From Bacillota bacterium (lineage in GTDB: Bacteria; Bacillota; Clostridia; DSM-8532): 64,000 nt of DNA. The first letter of the stretch is position 1, and each line of letters starts with the position of its first letter. Below are positions 8,666 through 16,008 of this stretch, in pieces. The stretch is from positions 1 through 64,000 of the forward strand of contig JAEZTB010000045.1 in the NCBI GenBank assembly GCA_023443745.1. Reading direction: 5' to 3'. A program made the translations under genes and the position numbers. The notes under the pieces are model-generated. The model was given only the letters and a program-made list of their open reading frames with translations, ran no database searches and had not been told where the DNA came from.

Positions 8666-9622
8666 ATGATCAAAAAAGATATTCATAAAGTAACAATTAT
8701 CGGTGCCGGTTTTGTTGGATCAACGACAGCCTATACCCTCATGCTGGGTGGTCTTTTTTCAGAGCTTGTACTCATTGATATTAATGTAACAAAGGCAAGG
8801 GGCGAAGCCATGGACTTAAACCACGGATTGCCCTTTGCCAAGCCCGTCAAAATTTATCAGGGAACCTACGCCGACAGCAAGGATTCCGACTTGATCATTA
8901 TTACGGCCGGTGCCAACCAGAAGGAAGGGGAAACCCGTATTGATCTGGTTCATAAGAATACCGAAGTCTTTAAATCCATTATTTCCGAGGTAATTAAATA
9001 CAACCGACCTGAAAACTCACTACTCCTGGTGGTAACCAATCCTGTTGATATTCTAACCTATGTGACATGGAAGCTTTCGGGTTTTCCCATCAATCGTGTA
9101 CTGGGCTCGGGAACAGTTTTGGATACCGCACGCTTTAAATATCTTATCGGCCAGCATGTAGGGGTGGACACGCGAAATGTTCATGGCTACATTTTAGGTG
9201 AGCATGGTGATACGGAGCTTCCTGCCTGGAGCCTTACATCTATTGCGGGAATGCCCATGGATGCTTATTGTGAGGCCTGTAAAGAATGCTCGGATAACAA
9301 GGACAGGGATAAGATTTTCAATCAGGTCAAAAATTCTGCATATGAGATCATTAATGCCAAGGGTGCCACCTACTTTGCAGTGGCTCTTGCCGTCCAACGC
9401 ATCAGTGAGGCCATAATGCGTGATGAACACTCCATCCTGACCGTGTCAAGCATTCTGGAGGGCCAGTATGGTCTTTCCGATGTTGCCCTCAGTGTACCTA
9501 CCCTTGTGGACCGGAATGGCGTCAACAAAATCATTGAAGTGCCCATAACGTCAGAAGAGCAGCTTCTTCTTAGAAAATCGGCTGAGTCCTTAAAGGGAAT
9601 TATCAAAGAATTGAAGCTGTAA
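8666..9622 (+). CDS. ldh: L-lactate dehydrogenase
   Basis: The 318-residue NAD-dependent enzyme interconverts pyruvate and L-lactate and regenerates NAD in fermentation. Visible signatures are the Rossmann loop GAGFVGSTTAY, the VTNPVDILTY segment, and GEHGDTELPAWS with the catalytic histidine. The lactate group is favoured over malate dehydrogenase by the overall sequence and by ANQKEGETRIDLV, which matches the substrate loop of lactate dehydrogenases. I chose the ATG at 8666 because AAGGAAG lies 8 bases upstream. The in-frame GTG at 8657 overlaps that ribosome binding site. The gene is flanked by terminators, so it is a single-gene unit. Confidence 0.95.
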   Translation: MIKKDIHKVTIIGAGFVGSTTAYTLMLGGLFSELVLIDINVTKARGEAMDLNHGLPFAKPVKIYQGTYADSKDSDLIIITAGANQKEGETRIDLVHKNTEVFKSIISEVIKYNRPENSLLLVVTNPVDILTYVTWKLSGFPINRVLGSGTVLDTARFKYLIGQHVGVDTRNVHGYILGEHGDTELPAWSLTSIAGMPMDAYCEACKECSDNKDRDKIFNQVKNSAYEIINAKGATYFAVALAVQRISEAIMRDEHSILTVSSILEGQYGLSDVALSVPTLVDRNGVNKIIEVPITSEEQLLLRKSAESLKGIIKELKL

Positions 9623-9630
9623 AAATTTAG

Positions 9631-9662
9631 AAACTCGGAAGTTGTAAGCTTCCGAGTTTTTT
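9631..9662. terminator. Bidirectional terminator between ldh and divIC
   Basis: AAACTCGGAAG and CTTCCGAGTTT pair around a 7-base loop. T-runs follow on both strands, so it can end both the plus-strand ldh transcript and the minus-strand divIC transcript. Confidence 0.85.
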
Positions 9663-9685
9663 CTCTATAATTATTTATATGAGAC

Positions 9686-9970
9686 TTATTTATTACTATC
9701 AACGAAAACACGTTCTCCGTCCCGGACCATGCCTAGCTTTTCTCTGGCAATTTTTTCTATGCTTTCGTCACTTGAAATCTCATCTTTCTGTTCTAAAAGC
9801 TGCTGATTTGTTTCCTTTTCCTTCAGGATTTTTTGCTCGATCTGATTTATTTCAAGGTTTATCGTATAGAAGTCTTCCGATTGGGACATGAACGTAAAAG
9901 CCGTATAAACCAGCATTACTGCCAAGAGTGGCGTCATCCACCAACCCTTTTTACTCTTCTGTACAGACAT
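9686..9970 (-). CDS. divIC: Septum formation initiator DivIC/FtsB
   Basis: The 94-residue bitopic membrane protein has a short basic cytoplasmic N-terminus, one transmembrane helix (about residues 13-28), an extracytoplasmic coiled coil rich in E, Q and K, and the conserved C-terminal box EKIAREKLGMVRDGERVFV. DivIC/FtsB joins FtsL and DivIB/FtsQ in the divisome. It is the last gene of the yab cluster, in the same position as in Bacillus subtilis, but has a possible promoter of its own. The start is the first ATG of the frame, after AACAAGGATG, a weak ribosome binding site. Confidence 0.9.
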   Translation of the reverse strand: MSVQKSKKGWWMTPLLAVMLVYTAFTFMSQSEDFYTINLEINQIEQKILKEKETNQQLLEQKDEISSDESIEKIAREKLGMVRDGERVFVDSNK

Positions 9971-10013
9971 CCTTGTTCACCCTTTTTCTTGCGTATGAGT
10001 ACAATTTTTTTAT

Positions 10014-10022
10014 ATTATACCA
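10014..10022 (-). promoter_or_regulatory. Possible extended -10 promoter for divIC
   Basis: On the minus strand TGGTATAAT is an extended -10 box. The best -35 candidate (TTACAA) is only 15 bp away, so recognition would depend on the TG motif. It lies in the 101-base gap between yabQ and divIC. Confidence 0.45.
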
Positions 10023-10071
10023 CATTACCCATCCTTGTAACAGGGACTTTGGACCTATTTTGAACCCTAGT

Positions 10072-10548
10072 TTACTTTTTAGTAAATGTGTTGCGAAGTC
10101 GAAAAAAGTCTATCCTAACCCGGTAGCCTTCGAGTGCAATACGGTTTTTAATTTTCCCCTTTACTTTTCCAAAGAGAATCAGTATAACACGGAAAATAGG
10201 CTTTAAAAACTTAATAATTTCACAAAAAGGCCAGAGGAGAATCCGTATAATGGTGGTCAACATCCAAAGTATGGGGTGGCTTAAGAGGCCCAGATAAGTA
10301 ACTCCGCCAAGAAATGAACCCAAATAAAAATAAACCCTTGTCTCACCATTACTTAATCCATAGGAGAACAGGAATAAAATAACGGCAGCACAAAGCCAGT
10401 AAAGGATGTCTTCAATATGAACCAAGGCAGGCGTTGTCCTCACTATACGGCGTTTAAGACGAAAGAGGTCATATAAAAAAGCCAGAAGAACTCCTGCTAT
10501 TCCTGCTCCAGCGAAAACCGTCAATTCATACATTACGTTATTTTGCAT
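10072..10548 (-). CDS. yabQ: Spore cortex biosynthesis protein YabQ
   Basis: The 158-residue integral membrane protein has about four to five hydrophobic segments, including AGAGIAGVLLAFLYDLFRL near the N-terminus and a central pair, and a basic C-terminal tail. Length, hydrophobic pattern and position directly after yabP identify it as YabQ, a sigma-E-dependent protein needed for cortex formation in Bacillus. Sequence conservation in this family is low, so context carries much of the call. It lies 13 bases downstream of yabP and is probably cotranscribed with it. Confidence 0.85.
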   Translation of the reverse strand: MQNNVMYELTVFAGAGIAGVLLAFLYDLFRLKRRIVRTTPALVHIEDILYWLCAAVILFLFSYGLSNGETRVYFYLGSFLGGVTYLGLLSHPILWMLTTIIRILLWPFCEIIKFLKPIFRVILILFGKVKGKIKNRIALEGYRVRIDFFRLRNTFTKK

Positions 10549-10561
10549 AAACTAAGCCTCT

Positions 10562-10852
10562 CTATCTGAAAAGCCCCGAGAAGAAGCCTCCTTTTCTTTG
10601 CGGCGGACCATTGTCCAAGTATTCACAGGCACCGATATCTCCTTCCACATCAAGCTCCGATGTTTCCACATTAAGCTTGTTGATGTGCATGCCCACTCCC
10701 TTAACCACCAATATTCCCAGTTCGGTATCTAAAACGATGCAATCCTCGTTGAAGCTTTCCACATGCCTTACTCCCGATATCATCAGGCGTCTTCTGTCTT
10801 TTAATATAATATTTTGTGCACGCTGTTCAAAAGCCTTACGTTCTTCAGGCAT
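10562..10852 (-). CDS. yabP: Sporulation protein YabP
   Basis: The 96-residue soluble protein contains the YabP/YqfC domain: IILKDRRRLMISGVRHVESF, then DTELGILVVKGVGMHINKLNVE. YabP is made in the mother cell and is required for cortex formation. The start ATG follows AGGAGGTG. About 175 bases separate it from the upstream S4 gene, and the intervening region has a terminator, so yabPQ may be transcribed separately from mazG-S4. That fits sporulation control in contrast to vegetative expression of mazG. Confidence 0.9.
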   Translation of the reverse strand: MPEERKAFEQRAQNIILKDRRRLMISGVRHVESFNEDCIVLDTELGILVVKGVGMHINKLNVETSELDVEGDIGACEYLDNGPPQRKGGFFSGLFR

Positions 10853-11013
10853 AACAGCACCTCCTTAAAGTTAGCGTTCACTTTTTAAACATGGTTGAAA
10901 GTTCCGCCGATGCATTTTATGCACAAGCCTCCCTTCATATACCTAAATTAAGCCAGAACAACTAAGGGTTTAACGAAGGAAAGCGAGCTTACGGAACTCA
11001 CCTTAATGATAGA

Positions 11014-11040
11014 ACAAAGCTCCTGTTTTCACAGGAGCTC
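11014..11040 (-). terminator. Terminator overlapping the 3' end of the S4 gene
   Basis: On the minus strand GAGCTCCTGT...ACAGGAGCTTTGTTC forms a 9-bp stem. The TGA stop codon of the S4-domain gene lies in the hairpin loop, so the last codons are part of the terminator stem. Confidence 0.75.
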
Positions 11041-11268
11041 ATACATTTCAGCGCTTTCTTCTTTTTTCACATGCTCGGTTATTCTTAGGATCTTGAATCG
11101 GGTAAGATTTTCACCAAAACGAATCTCTACCACATCACCCACATTAACCTCACTGCCGGGCTTGGCCGTCCGCCCATTAATGGTCACCTTTTCCTTGGAA
11201 CAAGCCTCATTAGCAAGTGTACGCCTTTTTATTATACGGCTGACCTTCAAAAACTTATCAATACGCAT
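11029..11268 (-). CDS. rqcP: S4-domain RNA-binding protein (RqcP/YabO, Hsp15-like)
   Basis: This 79-residue protein is essentially one S4 domain: MRIDKFLKVSRIIKRRTLANEAC, then VTINGRTAKPGSEVNVGDVVEIRFG. Homologues called RqcP or YabO bind stalled 50S subunits with peptidyl-tRNA and help RqcH add alanine tails in ribosome quality control. The gene follows mazG directly with no gap, the order known from Bacillus, so translational coupling is likely. Its end is built into a terminator. I am confident of the domain and fairly confident of the RqcP role. Confidence 0.9.
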   Translation of the reverse strand: MRIDKFLKVSRIIKRRTLANEACSKEKVTINGRTAKPGSEVNVGDVVEIRFGENLTRFKILRITEHVKKEESAEMYELL

Positions 11269-12075
11269 TTAACCCTCTCCTTTTTGTTTGCTCTCAAGCA
11301 ATTTAGCCTCATCCCATAGGGCATCCATATCCTTCAAGGACATTTCCTGAAGCGCTTTTCCTTGCTCAAGAGCCTTTGTTTCCACATACTCGAAACGACG
11401 AATGAACTTCTTGACTGTAGCTGTTAAGGCCAATTCAGGCTGAACCTTCAGGAACCGGGAAACATTGACCACTGCAAAAAGCAAATCTCCGAGCTCTTCT
11501 TCAACATGAGCAGCTTCCCCCATATGATGGGCCTCCTCCAGCTCATTCACCTCTTCTCTTACTTTTAGCAATGCATCCTTGACATCATCCCAGTCAAAAC
11601 CAACCTGCGCCGCCTTCTGTTGCACCTTAAAGCTTCGCATGAGCGCAGGAAGATTGCCCGGGACATCCTTTAAAACCTGCGTCTGGGTATCATGGCCCTT
11701 TTCACCCTTTTTAACCTCTTCCCATATCTTCATGACATCGTCAGAAGTCTCCGCTTCTTCTTCACCAAAGACATGACGATGGCGGTTGATCATTTTGGCG
11801 CTCACACCATGGATAACATCATTCATGTCAAATTGGCTGTTTTCCTTGGCGATTTGAGAATGGAGCACCACCTGGAGGAGAAGATCTCCCAGCTCATCGC
11901 AAAGCTTATCGGGTCTTTCTTCATCTATGGCCTCCAAAACCTCATATGACTCTTCTATAAGATAACGTCTCAGCGATTTATGATCCTGTTCCCGATCCCA
12001 TGGACAGCCGTTTGGCGCCCGGAGCCGCGATACAATATCCAATAAATCCTGATAGGAATAACGTTCCTTCTTCAT
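11269..12075 (-). CDS. mazG: Nucleoside triphosphate pyrophosphohydrolase MazG
   Basis: The 268-residue enzyme hydrolyses nucleoside triphosphates to monophosphates and pyrophosphate. It has two MazG domains. The first shows GCPWDREQDHKSLRRYLIEE with the metal-binding pattern EESYE...DELGD (residues 41-64), the second REEVNELEEA...EEELGD. The Bacillus orthologue YabN carries an additional N-terminal tetrapyrrole-methylase-like domain, which is absent here, so the protein is organised like Escherichia coli MazG. The start follows AAGGAGG. It heads the mazG-S4 unit, 27 bases downstream of the DUF6062 gene. Confidence 0.95.
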   Translation of the reverse strand: MKKERYSYQDLLDIVSRLRAPNGCPWDREQDHKSLRRYLIEESYEVLEAIDEERPDKLCDELGDLLLQVVLHSQIAKENSQFDMNDVIHGVSAKMINRHRHVFGEEEAETSDDVMKIWEEVKKGEKGHDTQTQVLKDVPGNLPALMRSFKVQQKAAQVGFDWDDVKDALLKVREEVNELEEAHHMGEAAHVEEELGDLLFAVVNVSRFLKVQPELALTATVKKFIRRFEYVETKALEQGKALQEMSLKDMDALWDEAKLLESKQKGEG

Positions 12076-12102
12076 GTTGTCCTCCTTATAGTCCGGTTAC
12101 TG

Positions 12103-12882
12103 CTATCGTTTGAGCTCACAGGGCCCCATCAGCTTTTCAATGCTTCTGGGTACTGCATCCTTTGAATTCTTCCAATCTGCTCCCTGATTTCTATAATCGA
12201 ACATTTTTGTGAAATGGTTCACATCCCCCTGAACACGCTTCAGCGCTTCCAGTTCCAAAGGTAAAAGTCCCATTAAAAGCTCAGCCTGAAAGACTTGCGA
12301 AAATATCTTCCTGGCTTTTATCAGAAGCATATTGAGATGTTTGATGCAAAAACCCTTGGATGCGTAAAACTTTTCTTTAAACTCAGGTTCTTTGTTATAG
12401 AGATAAAGGGTATTGTCAATGAGCTTATCCATGTTCCCATTCATTCTATCGCACACCGCGCAAGTGGTCTGAAGCTCTGAAAGCTTTTTTATAAACTCCT
12501 CCATGGCATTTCCTAAAGGCTTTTTCTTCCCCTTGATGGTATCCAGAGCTGAATCGAAAAGACCTTTTTCTCTTTCTTTCTTGATGGCGCCACTATACTT
12601 TTTATAAATGTCCTCAATGGCCCCGATCTGCTCAACCATGTGTGTATCAATAACCAGTCCCAGAGGCAGTCTATTCTGTTGAAGGTTATACAGCTTAGCG
12701 AAATGAAGCCCGCAAAAGCCTGTCCGATTGGTTTCAATCCGACTGTCAGGCTCCATCATGGCCGGGCCGAGCGTATACTCAAGGGCATCACTTTCCAATT
12801 TTCGCTCACATATGCAGAGGGGACATTCCGTATCCTGATCAAACGCTTCATTAATGGGAATGGTATAAATTCTCTCTTTCAT
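12103..12882 (-). CDS. DUF6062-like cysteine-rich protein, function unknown
   Basis: The 259-residue soluble protein has no signal peptide. It holds two similar halves, each with a CxxC pair followed by a Cys/His pair: CPLC (near residue 20) with FCGLHF, and CAVC (near 140) with FCIKHL. The spacing suggests two metal sites, probably zinc or an iron-sulfur cluster. That is inference. I think it matches the DUF6062 family found in Clostridia but cannot confirm it. It lies immediately upstream of mazG on the same strand. The ATG is preceded by AGGAGTTTAAGG. Confidence 0.7.
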   Translation of the reverse strand: MKERIYTIPINEAFDQDTECPLCICERKLESDALEYTLGPAMMEPDSRIETNRTGFCGLHFAKLYNLQQNRLPLGLVIDTHMVEQIGAIEDIYKKYSGAIKKEREKGLFDSALDTIKGKKKPLGNAMEEFIKKLSELQTTCAVCDRMNGNMDKLIDNTLYLYNKEPEFKEKFYASKGFCIKHLNMLLIKARKIFSQVFQAELLMGLLPLELEALKRVQGDVNHFTKMFDYRNQGADWKNSKDAVPRSIEKLMGPCELKR

Positions 12883-13000
12883 CCTTAAACTCCTGGATTA
12901 TTTTTGACCTCTTCGCGCCCAATGCTAATAGGATATCACAACTGGAAAAAATTAATCAAGGAAGATGTCGCTGTTTGTCGTACTTTTTTATAAAAAACAC

Positions 13001-13029
13001 TTGACGAGCCATTCTGTCTTTGCTATTAT
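13001..13029 (+). promoter_or_regulatory. Strong promoter for the tRNA-Met/tRNA-Glu unit
   Basis: TTGACG and TATTAT are separated by exactly 17 bp. The predicted start (about 13036) falls at the foot of a perfect hairpin GTCACGC-GGCAAG-GCGTGAC (13038-13057), which would form the 5' end of the precursor, 8 bases before the mature tRNA-Met. Confidence 0.85.
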
Positions 13030-13065
13030 GTAATAGCGTCACGCGGCAAGGCGTGACAAAGACGT

Positions 13066-13142
13066 GGCGGCGTAGCTCAGATGGCTAGAGCATGCGGTTC
13101 ATACCCGCAGTGTCGTTGGTTCAATTCCTACCGCCGCTACCA
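13066..13142 (+). tRNA. tRNA-Met (CAU anticodon, elongator type)
   Basis: The 77-nt cloverleaf has acceptor GGCGGCG/CGCCGCT, D-arm GCTC...GAGC, anticodon arm TGCGG-TTCATAC-CCGCA, T-arm GTTGG-TTCAATT-CCTAC and an encoded CCA. It lacks the three G-C pairs next to the anticodon loop found in initiator tRNA, so it is elongator tRNA-Met, or less likely tRNA-Ile with a modified CAU. The T-stem has a central U-U mismatch. Confidence 0.93.
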
Positions 13143-13146
13143 ATAT

Positions 13147-13221
13147 GGCCCCATGGTCAAGTGGTCAAGACACGGCCCTTTCACGGCTGTAACAGGGGTT
13201 CGAATCCCCTTGGGGTCACCA
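13147..13221 (+). tRNA. tRNA-Glu (UUC anticodon)
   Basis: The 75-nt cloverleaf has acceptor GGCCCCA/TGGGGTC, anticodon arm CGGCC-CTTTCAC-GGCTG (UUC), T-arm AGGGG-TTCGAAT-CCCCT and an encoded CCA. It begins 4 bases after tRNA-Met and shares its promoter and terminator. Confidence 0.96.
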
Positions 13222-13226
13222 CAAAA

Positions 13227-13259
13227 GCGAGTTGATTGAAAAATCAACTCGTTTTTTTA
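13227..13259 (+). terminator. Terminator of the tRNA unit
   Basis: GAGTTGATT and AATCAACTC form the stem with a GAAA-type loop, followed by GTTTTTTTAT. It starts a few bases after the CCA of tRNA-Glu. Confidence 0.92.
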
Positions 13260-13279
13260 TGCTTTTCGGTTAAGGAATA

Positions 13280-14155
13280 CTAGAGCCCGATCTTCTTCTC
13301 TCTGGCATAATAGAACAGGTATTGCTGGGCAAAGCCTGCAAGGTCCCCAAAACGCTCAAGAGCAAAGTTGTAGATATCCGTATAATTGGCCTCATACCCC
13401 AGATACAGCTCCGCCATGACCCTCCTGACCCACCGATCAACAGGAAAGATATCGTACCGAATACCACTGAAAAGCAATATGCAGTCTGCTACCTTTTCAC
13501 CCACTCCGAAAAGCTTCAGGATTTCTTCCCGGGACTTTTTTATATCTTCTCCCAATATAAAATTCATGTCCACTTCCCTGCTAAAAATCTGCTGGGCGGA
13601 TTTTTGAATAAATTTATCGCGATAGCCCGCCTTTATAACCTTCAGATCCTCAAGTGTAAGCCCTGCAAGCCTCTCCAAGTCAGGAAAGGTATAATATGTG
13701 TCATTGGAATTTTCAATCTTTATTCCGAAGTTTAGAGAAAGGTTTTCAATGATCTTCCGTATACGGGGAATACCATTATTCTGGGATATTAAAAAAGATA
13801 TCAGCATCTCATGGAAATCCTGCTTCAAAAGCCTCATACCCCGTCCAAAGTTAATAGCCTCAGCCATAACAGGGTCGTTTTCCGTTAACCTTTCTTTAAT
13901 TACCCCGTAATCCCGTCCGAGATCAAAGTAAGGATACCACACCTCCAGAAATTGTTCTTCGCTGGTATGATGAAAAAACATATTTCTGCCATCCCAATCA
14001 AGCTCTGCAGCCAGTCCTTTGACAACACCGGCCCAACACCCGTTATCCAGCCGGTTCCAGCGAAAACATTGACCGCATTCAAAGGTATGAACCGGATCGA
14101 AATGTTTAACGTCCTTAACCTCTATTCCGCCATTTTTGGTGTTCCACTCATACAT
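13280..14155 (-). CDS. ogg: 8-oxoguanine DNA glycosylase (OGG1 type)
   Basis: The 291-residue base-excision repair enzyme removes 8-oxoguanine from DNA and cleaves the abasic site. It has the OGG N-terminal domain (residues 1-115, with FECGQCFRW) and a helix-hairpin-helix GPD domain with LFGVGEKVADC. By alignment with human OGG1, Lys221 is the Schiff-base nucleophile and Asp240 in FPVDRWVRR the catalytic aspartate. Both are present. Eukaryotic-type OGG1 is common in Clostridia. The gene is convergent with the tRNA unit, whose terminator lies just beyond its stop. The end of the frame is complete. Confidence 0.93.
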   Translation of the reverse strand: MYEWNTKNGGIEVKDVKHFDPVHTFECGQCFRWNRLDNGCWAGVVKGLAAELDWDGRNMFFHHTSEEQFLEVWYPYFDLGRDYGVIKERLTENDPVMAEAINFGRGMRLLKQDFHEMLISFLISQNNGIPRIRKIIENLSLNFGIKIENSNDTYYTFPDLERLAGLTLEDLKVIKAGYRDKFIQKSAQQIFSREVDMNFILGEDIKKSREEILKLFGVGEKVADCILLFSGIRYDIFPVDRWVRRVMAELYLGYEANYTDIYNFALERFGDLAGFAQQYLFYYAREKKIGL

Positions 14156-14237
14156 TTTGACAATCCTTCCAATACATGCTGTTCGTTTCTTCTGTTGACA
14201 TGATAATAAATTGGTCGTGCCAGTGCAGTCGTCGCGT

Positions 14238-14984
14238 TTAGCAATAAATTTTTATATTCTCAATATGAATAGACTTTTCTTTGACAGAATCTGTATAAAC
14301 CTCTAACTGGCAGTGCTTATCCTTCACAAATTCAATTGATTGTGTAGAAGATAAGTTCACTTTTACAGATGTTTCATCTAACAAATTATCGGATATTTTG
14401 TCGCCAAAAACAGCTACAATCATCTCAAAATCCTGTTTGGTGAATTGCCCCTTTATTATTACATTGTCAATTCCAATGATTCCATTATCCCTCGAATTAG
14501 GAACCATATACTGACTCATAAAATCTCTTGCTTTTTCGTCTTGCATTTGCTGGAATCCAATTTGAAACTCAACCCCTTCAAAAAATGGCATATAGCAATT
14601 TCTCCAAGGCATTCTTCTGGTCAACAAGTTAAAAAACCATTTAAACTCTAGCCATTGTGGAGGAGTTACCTGTACATTTCTACTCTTTAGCAACGAATAA
14701 ATCTCATCTATATTCTCTACATCTAACATCAAACAAATCATTCCTCGATGTCCATGATTGTATCTTTTGGTCCATTCAGGAATCCATCCGCCACCATTTG
14801 ATTTCAAAATATGTACCATTTCAAAGTATTCATTTCCTATCCACAAATTAGAAACTTTGAATCCTCCCGTGCCTTTTCCCCACTTTGGTTCATAAGGAAA
14901 GCCGGCAGTCCTAATATTATCAATAATGCTTTTATCTGTTTGATATTTTTTATCAACATTTACCACAAGGTGGTCTAGTTTCAT
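14238..14984 (-). CDS. Glyoxalase-like (VOC fold) protein, substrate unknown
   Basis: The 248-residue soluble protein begins MKLDHLVVNVD, the usual start of a vicinal-oxygen-chelate domain. The first 150 residues resemble the Glyoxalase_3 family, with GHRGMICLMLDVENIDE as the second half-motif. The C-terminal 90 residues match nothing I know. The reaction cannot be deduced. The ATG follows GGGAGGGAG. Codon use is visibly more AT-rich than in the flanking genes, with many ATT, AAA and TTT codons, which suggests later acquisition. It has a TTGACA promoter of its own and is divergent from the deacetylase gene. Confidence 0.65.
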   Translation of the reverse strand: MKLDHLVVNVDKKYQTDKSIIDNIRTAGFPYEPKWGKGTGGFKVSNLWIGNEYFEMVHILKSNGGGWIPEWTKRYNHGHRGMICLMLDVENIDEIYSLLKSRNVQVTPPQWLEFKWFFNLLTRRMPWRNCYMPFFEGVEFQIGFQQMQDEKARDFMSQYMVPNSRDNGIIGIDNVIIKGQFTKQDFEMIVAVFGDKISDNLLDETSVKVNLSSTQSIEFVKDKHCQLEVYTDSVKEKSIHIENIKIYC

Positions 14985-15026
14985 AATCTCCCTCCCTTAA
15001 TCAAAATACGCTGTTTGCTATCATAT

Positions 15027-15055
15027 TATATAAATAATCCTTCTTACTTTGTCAA
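15027..15055 (-). promoter_or_regulatory. Promoter of the glyoxalase-like gene
   Basis: On the minus strand TTGACA, a 17-bp spacer and TATATA precede the gene by about 40 bases. An alternative -10 (TATAAT) is 19 bp from the -35. Confidence 0.65.
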
Positions 15056-15090
15056 TCACATCTTCCTTAAATAACATTAGAGTGGGCATT

Positions 15091-15119
15091 TTACAATGCC
15101 TTAATTTTAGTGATAAAAT
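15091..15119 (+). promoter_or_regulatory. Possible promoter of the deacetylase gene
   Basis: TTACAA, a 17-bp spacer and TGATAAAAT (extended -10) face the plus-strand gene. A hairpin GGCATT-TTAC-AATGCC covers the -35 and could be an operator. The leader would be about 100 nt. Confidence 0.5.
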
Positions 15120-15226
15120 AAAATTGTAGAAGTTGAAAGAGAAAAATGCCGAAATAAAAGATAGAATGGAAAATACCGCGCGATAATATCCGCGTCACAT
15201 GATAATGGAACGGTTAGGGAGGTTTT

Positions 15227-15970
15227 ATGAACAAGGTCGCATATCTAACGATCGATGACAGTCCGACAAAAGATATGAGGGTTAAGGTTGATTATTTATT
15301 TTCAAACCGAATACCCGCAATATGGTTCTGTACGGGCATGGCCATGGAAGAGAATATGGAGGATGTGGTACACGCCATAAAAAAGGGCTTTGTCATTGGC
15401 AACCATTCATACAGCCATCCGCATTTTTCTGAGATTGATCTTGCCATGGGTGAGCATGAGATCAGGACGACGGACGAAATCATTGAGCGCGCTTATCAGA
15501 TGGCCGAAATAGAGAGGCCGGCCAAAGTATTCAGGTTCCCTTACGGGGACAAGGGCGGGCTGAATGGCGATGATGTATCCGTTCAATCTGATCATACCCG
15601 TAGCAAAAAGAAGGAACTGCTTCAAAGCTTTTTAAAGGATATGGGATATACAGGTGCCTGTTCCCCGAAAATCACTTATGCGCATTACAAAAAATACAAT
15701 TTGGACCGGGATATAGACTGGTACTGGACCTATGACATTATGGATTGGGAGCTGTACCGGGATACGCGTGAATTCGGATTTGACAGTATTGAGAAAATTT
15801 TCAACAAGATGGATCAAAATGATCCTGAAGATTGGAAGGGCCTCAATGACCCTCTGTCGGAAGATATTATACTAACACATGATCAGACTGCGACAACAAA
15901 AGAGTTTAGCTTGATCATGGACAGGTTAATTTCAAAAAATATTGAATTCAGGCTTCCGGCCTTTAAATAA
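15227..15970 (+). CDS. Polysaccharide deacetylase (NodB domain), no signal peptide
   Basis: The 247-residue protein shows the carbohydrate esterase 4 motifs: TIDDSP with the metal-binding and catalytic aspartates (10 and 11), GNHSYSHPHF with metal ligands His60 and His64, RFPYGDKGG, and the late ILTHD. Such enzymes remove N- or O-acetyl groups from peptidoglycan or other glycans. No signal peptide or membrane anchor is visible, unlike most CE4 cell-wall enzymes, so it may act inside the cell, perhaps on small sugars. The start has TAGGGAGG 8 bases upstream. The next gene begins 38 bases later and may be cotranscribed. Confidence 0.85.
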   Translation: MNKVAYLTIDDSPTKDMRVKVDYLFSNRIPAIWFCTGMAMEENMEDVVHAIKKGFVIGNHSYSHPHFSEIDLAMGEHEIRTTDEIIERAYQMAEIERPAKVFRFPYGDKGGLNGDDVSVQSDHTRSKKKELLQSFLKDMGYTGACSPKITYAHYKKYNLDRDIDWYWTYDIMDWELYRDTREFGFDSIEKIFNKMDQNDPEDWKGLNDPLSEDIILTHDQTATTKEFSLIMDRLISKNIEFRLPAFK

Positions 15971-16008
15971 AGTGCGTCTACTTTTTTAGGGCGAGGGGTT
16001 TACAAGAT

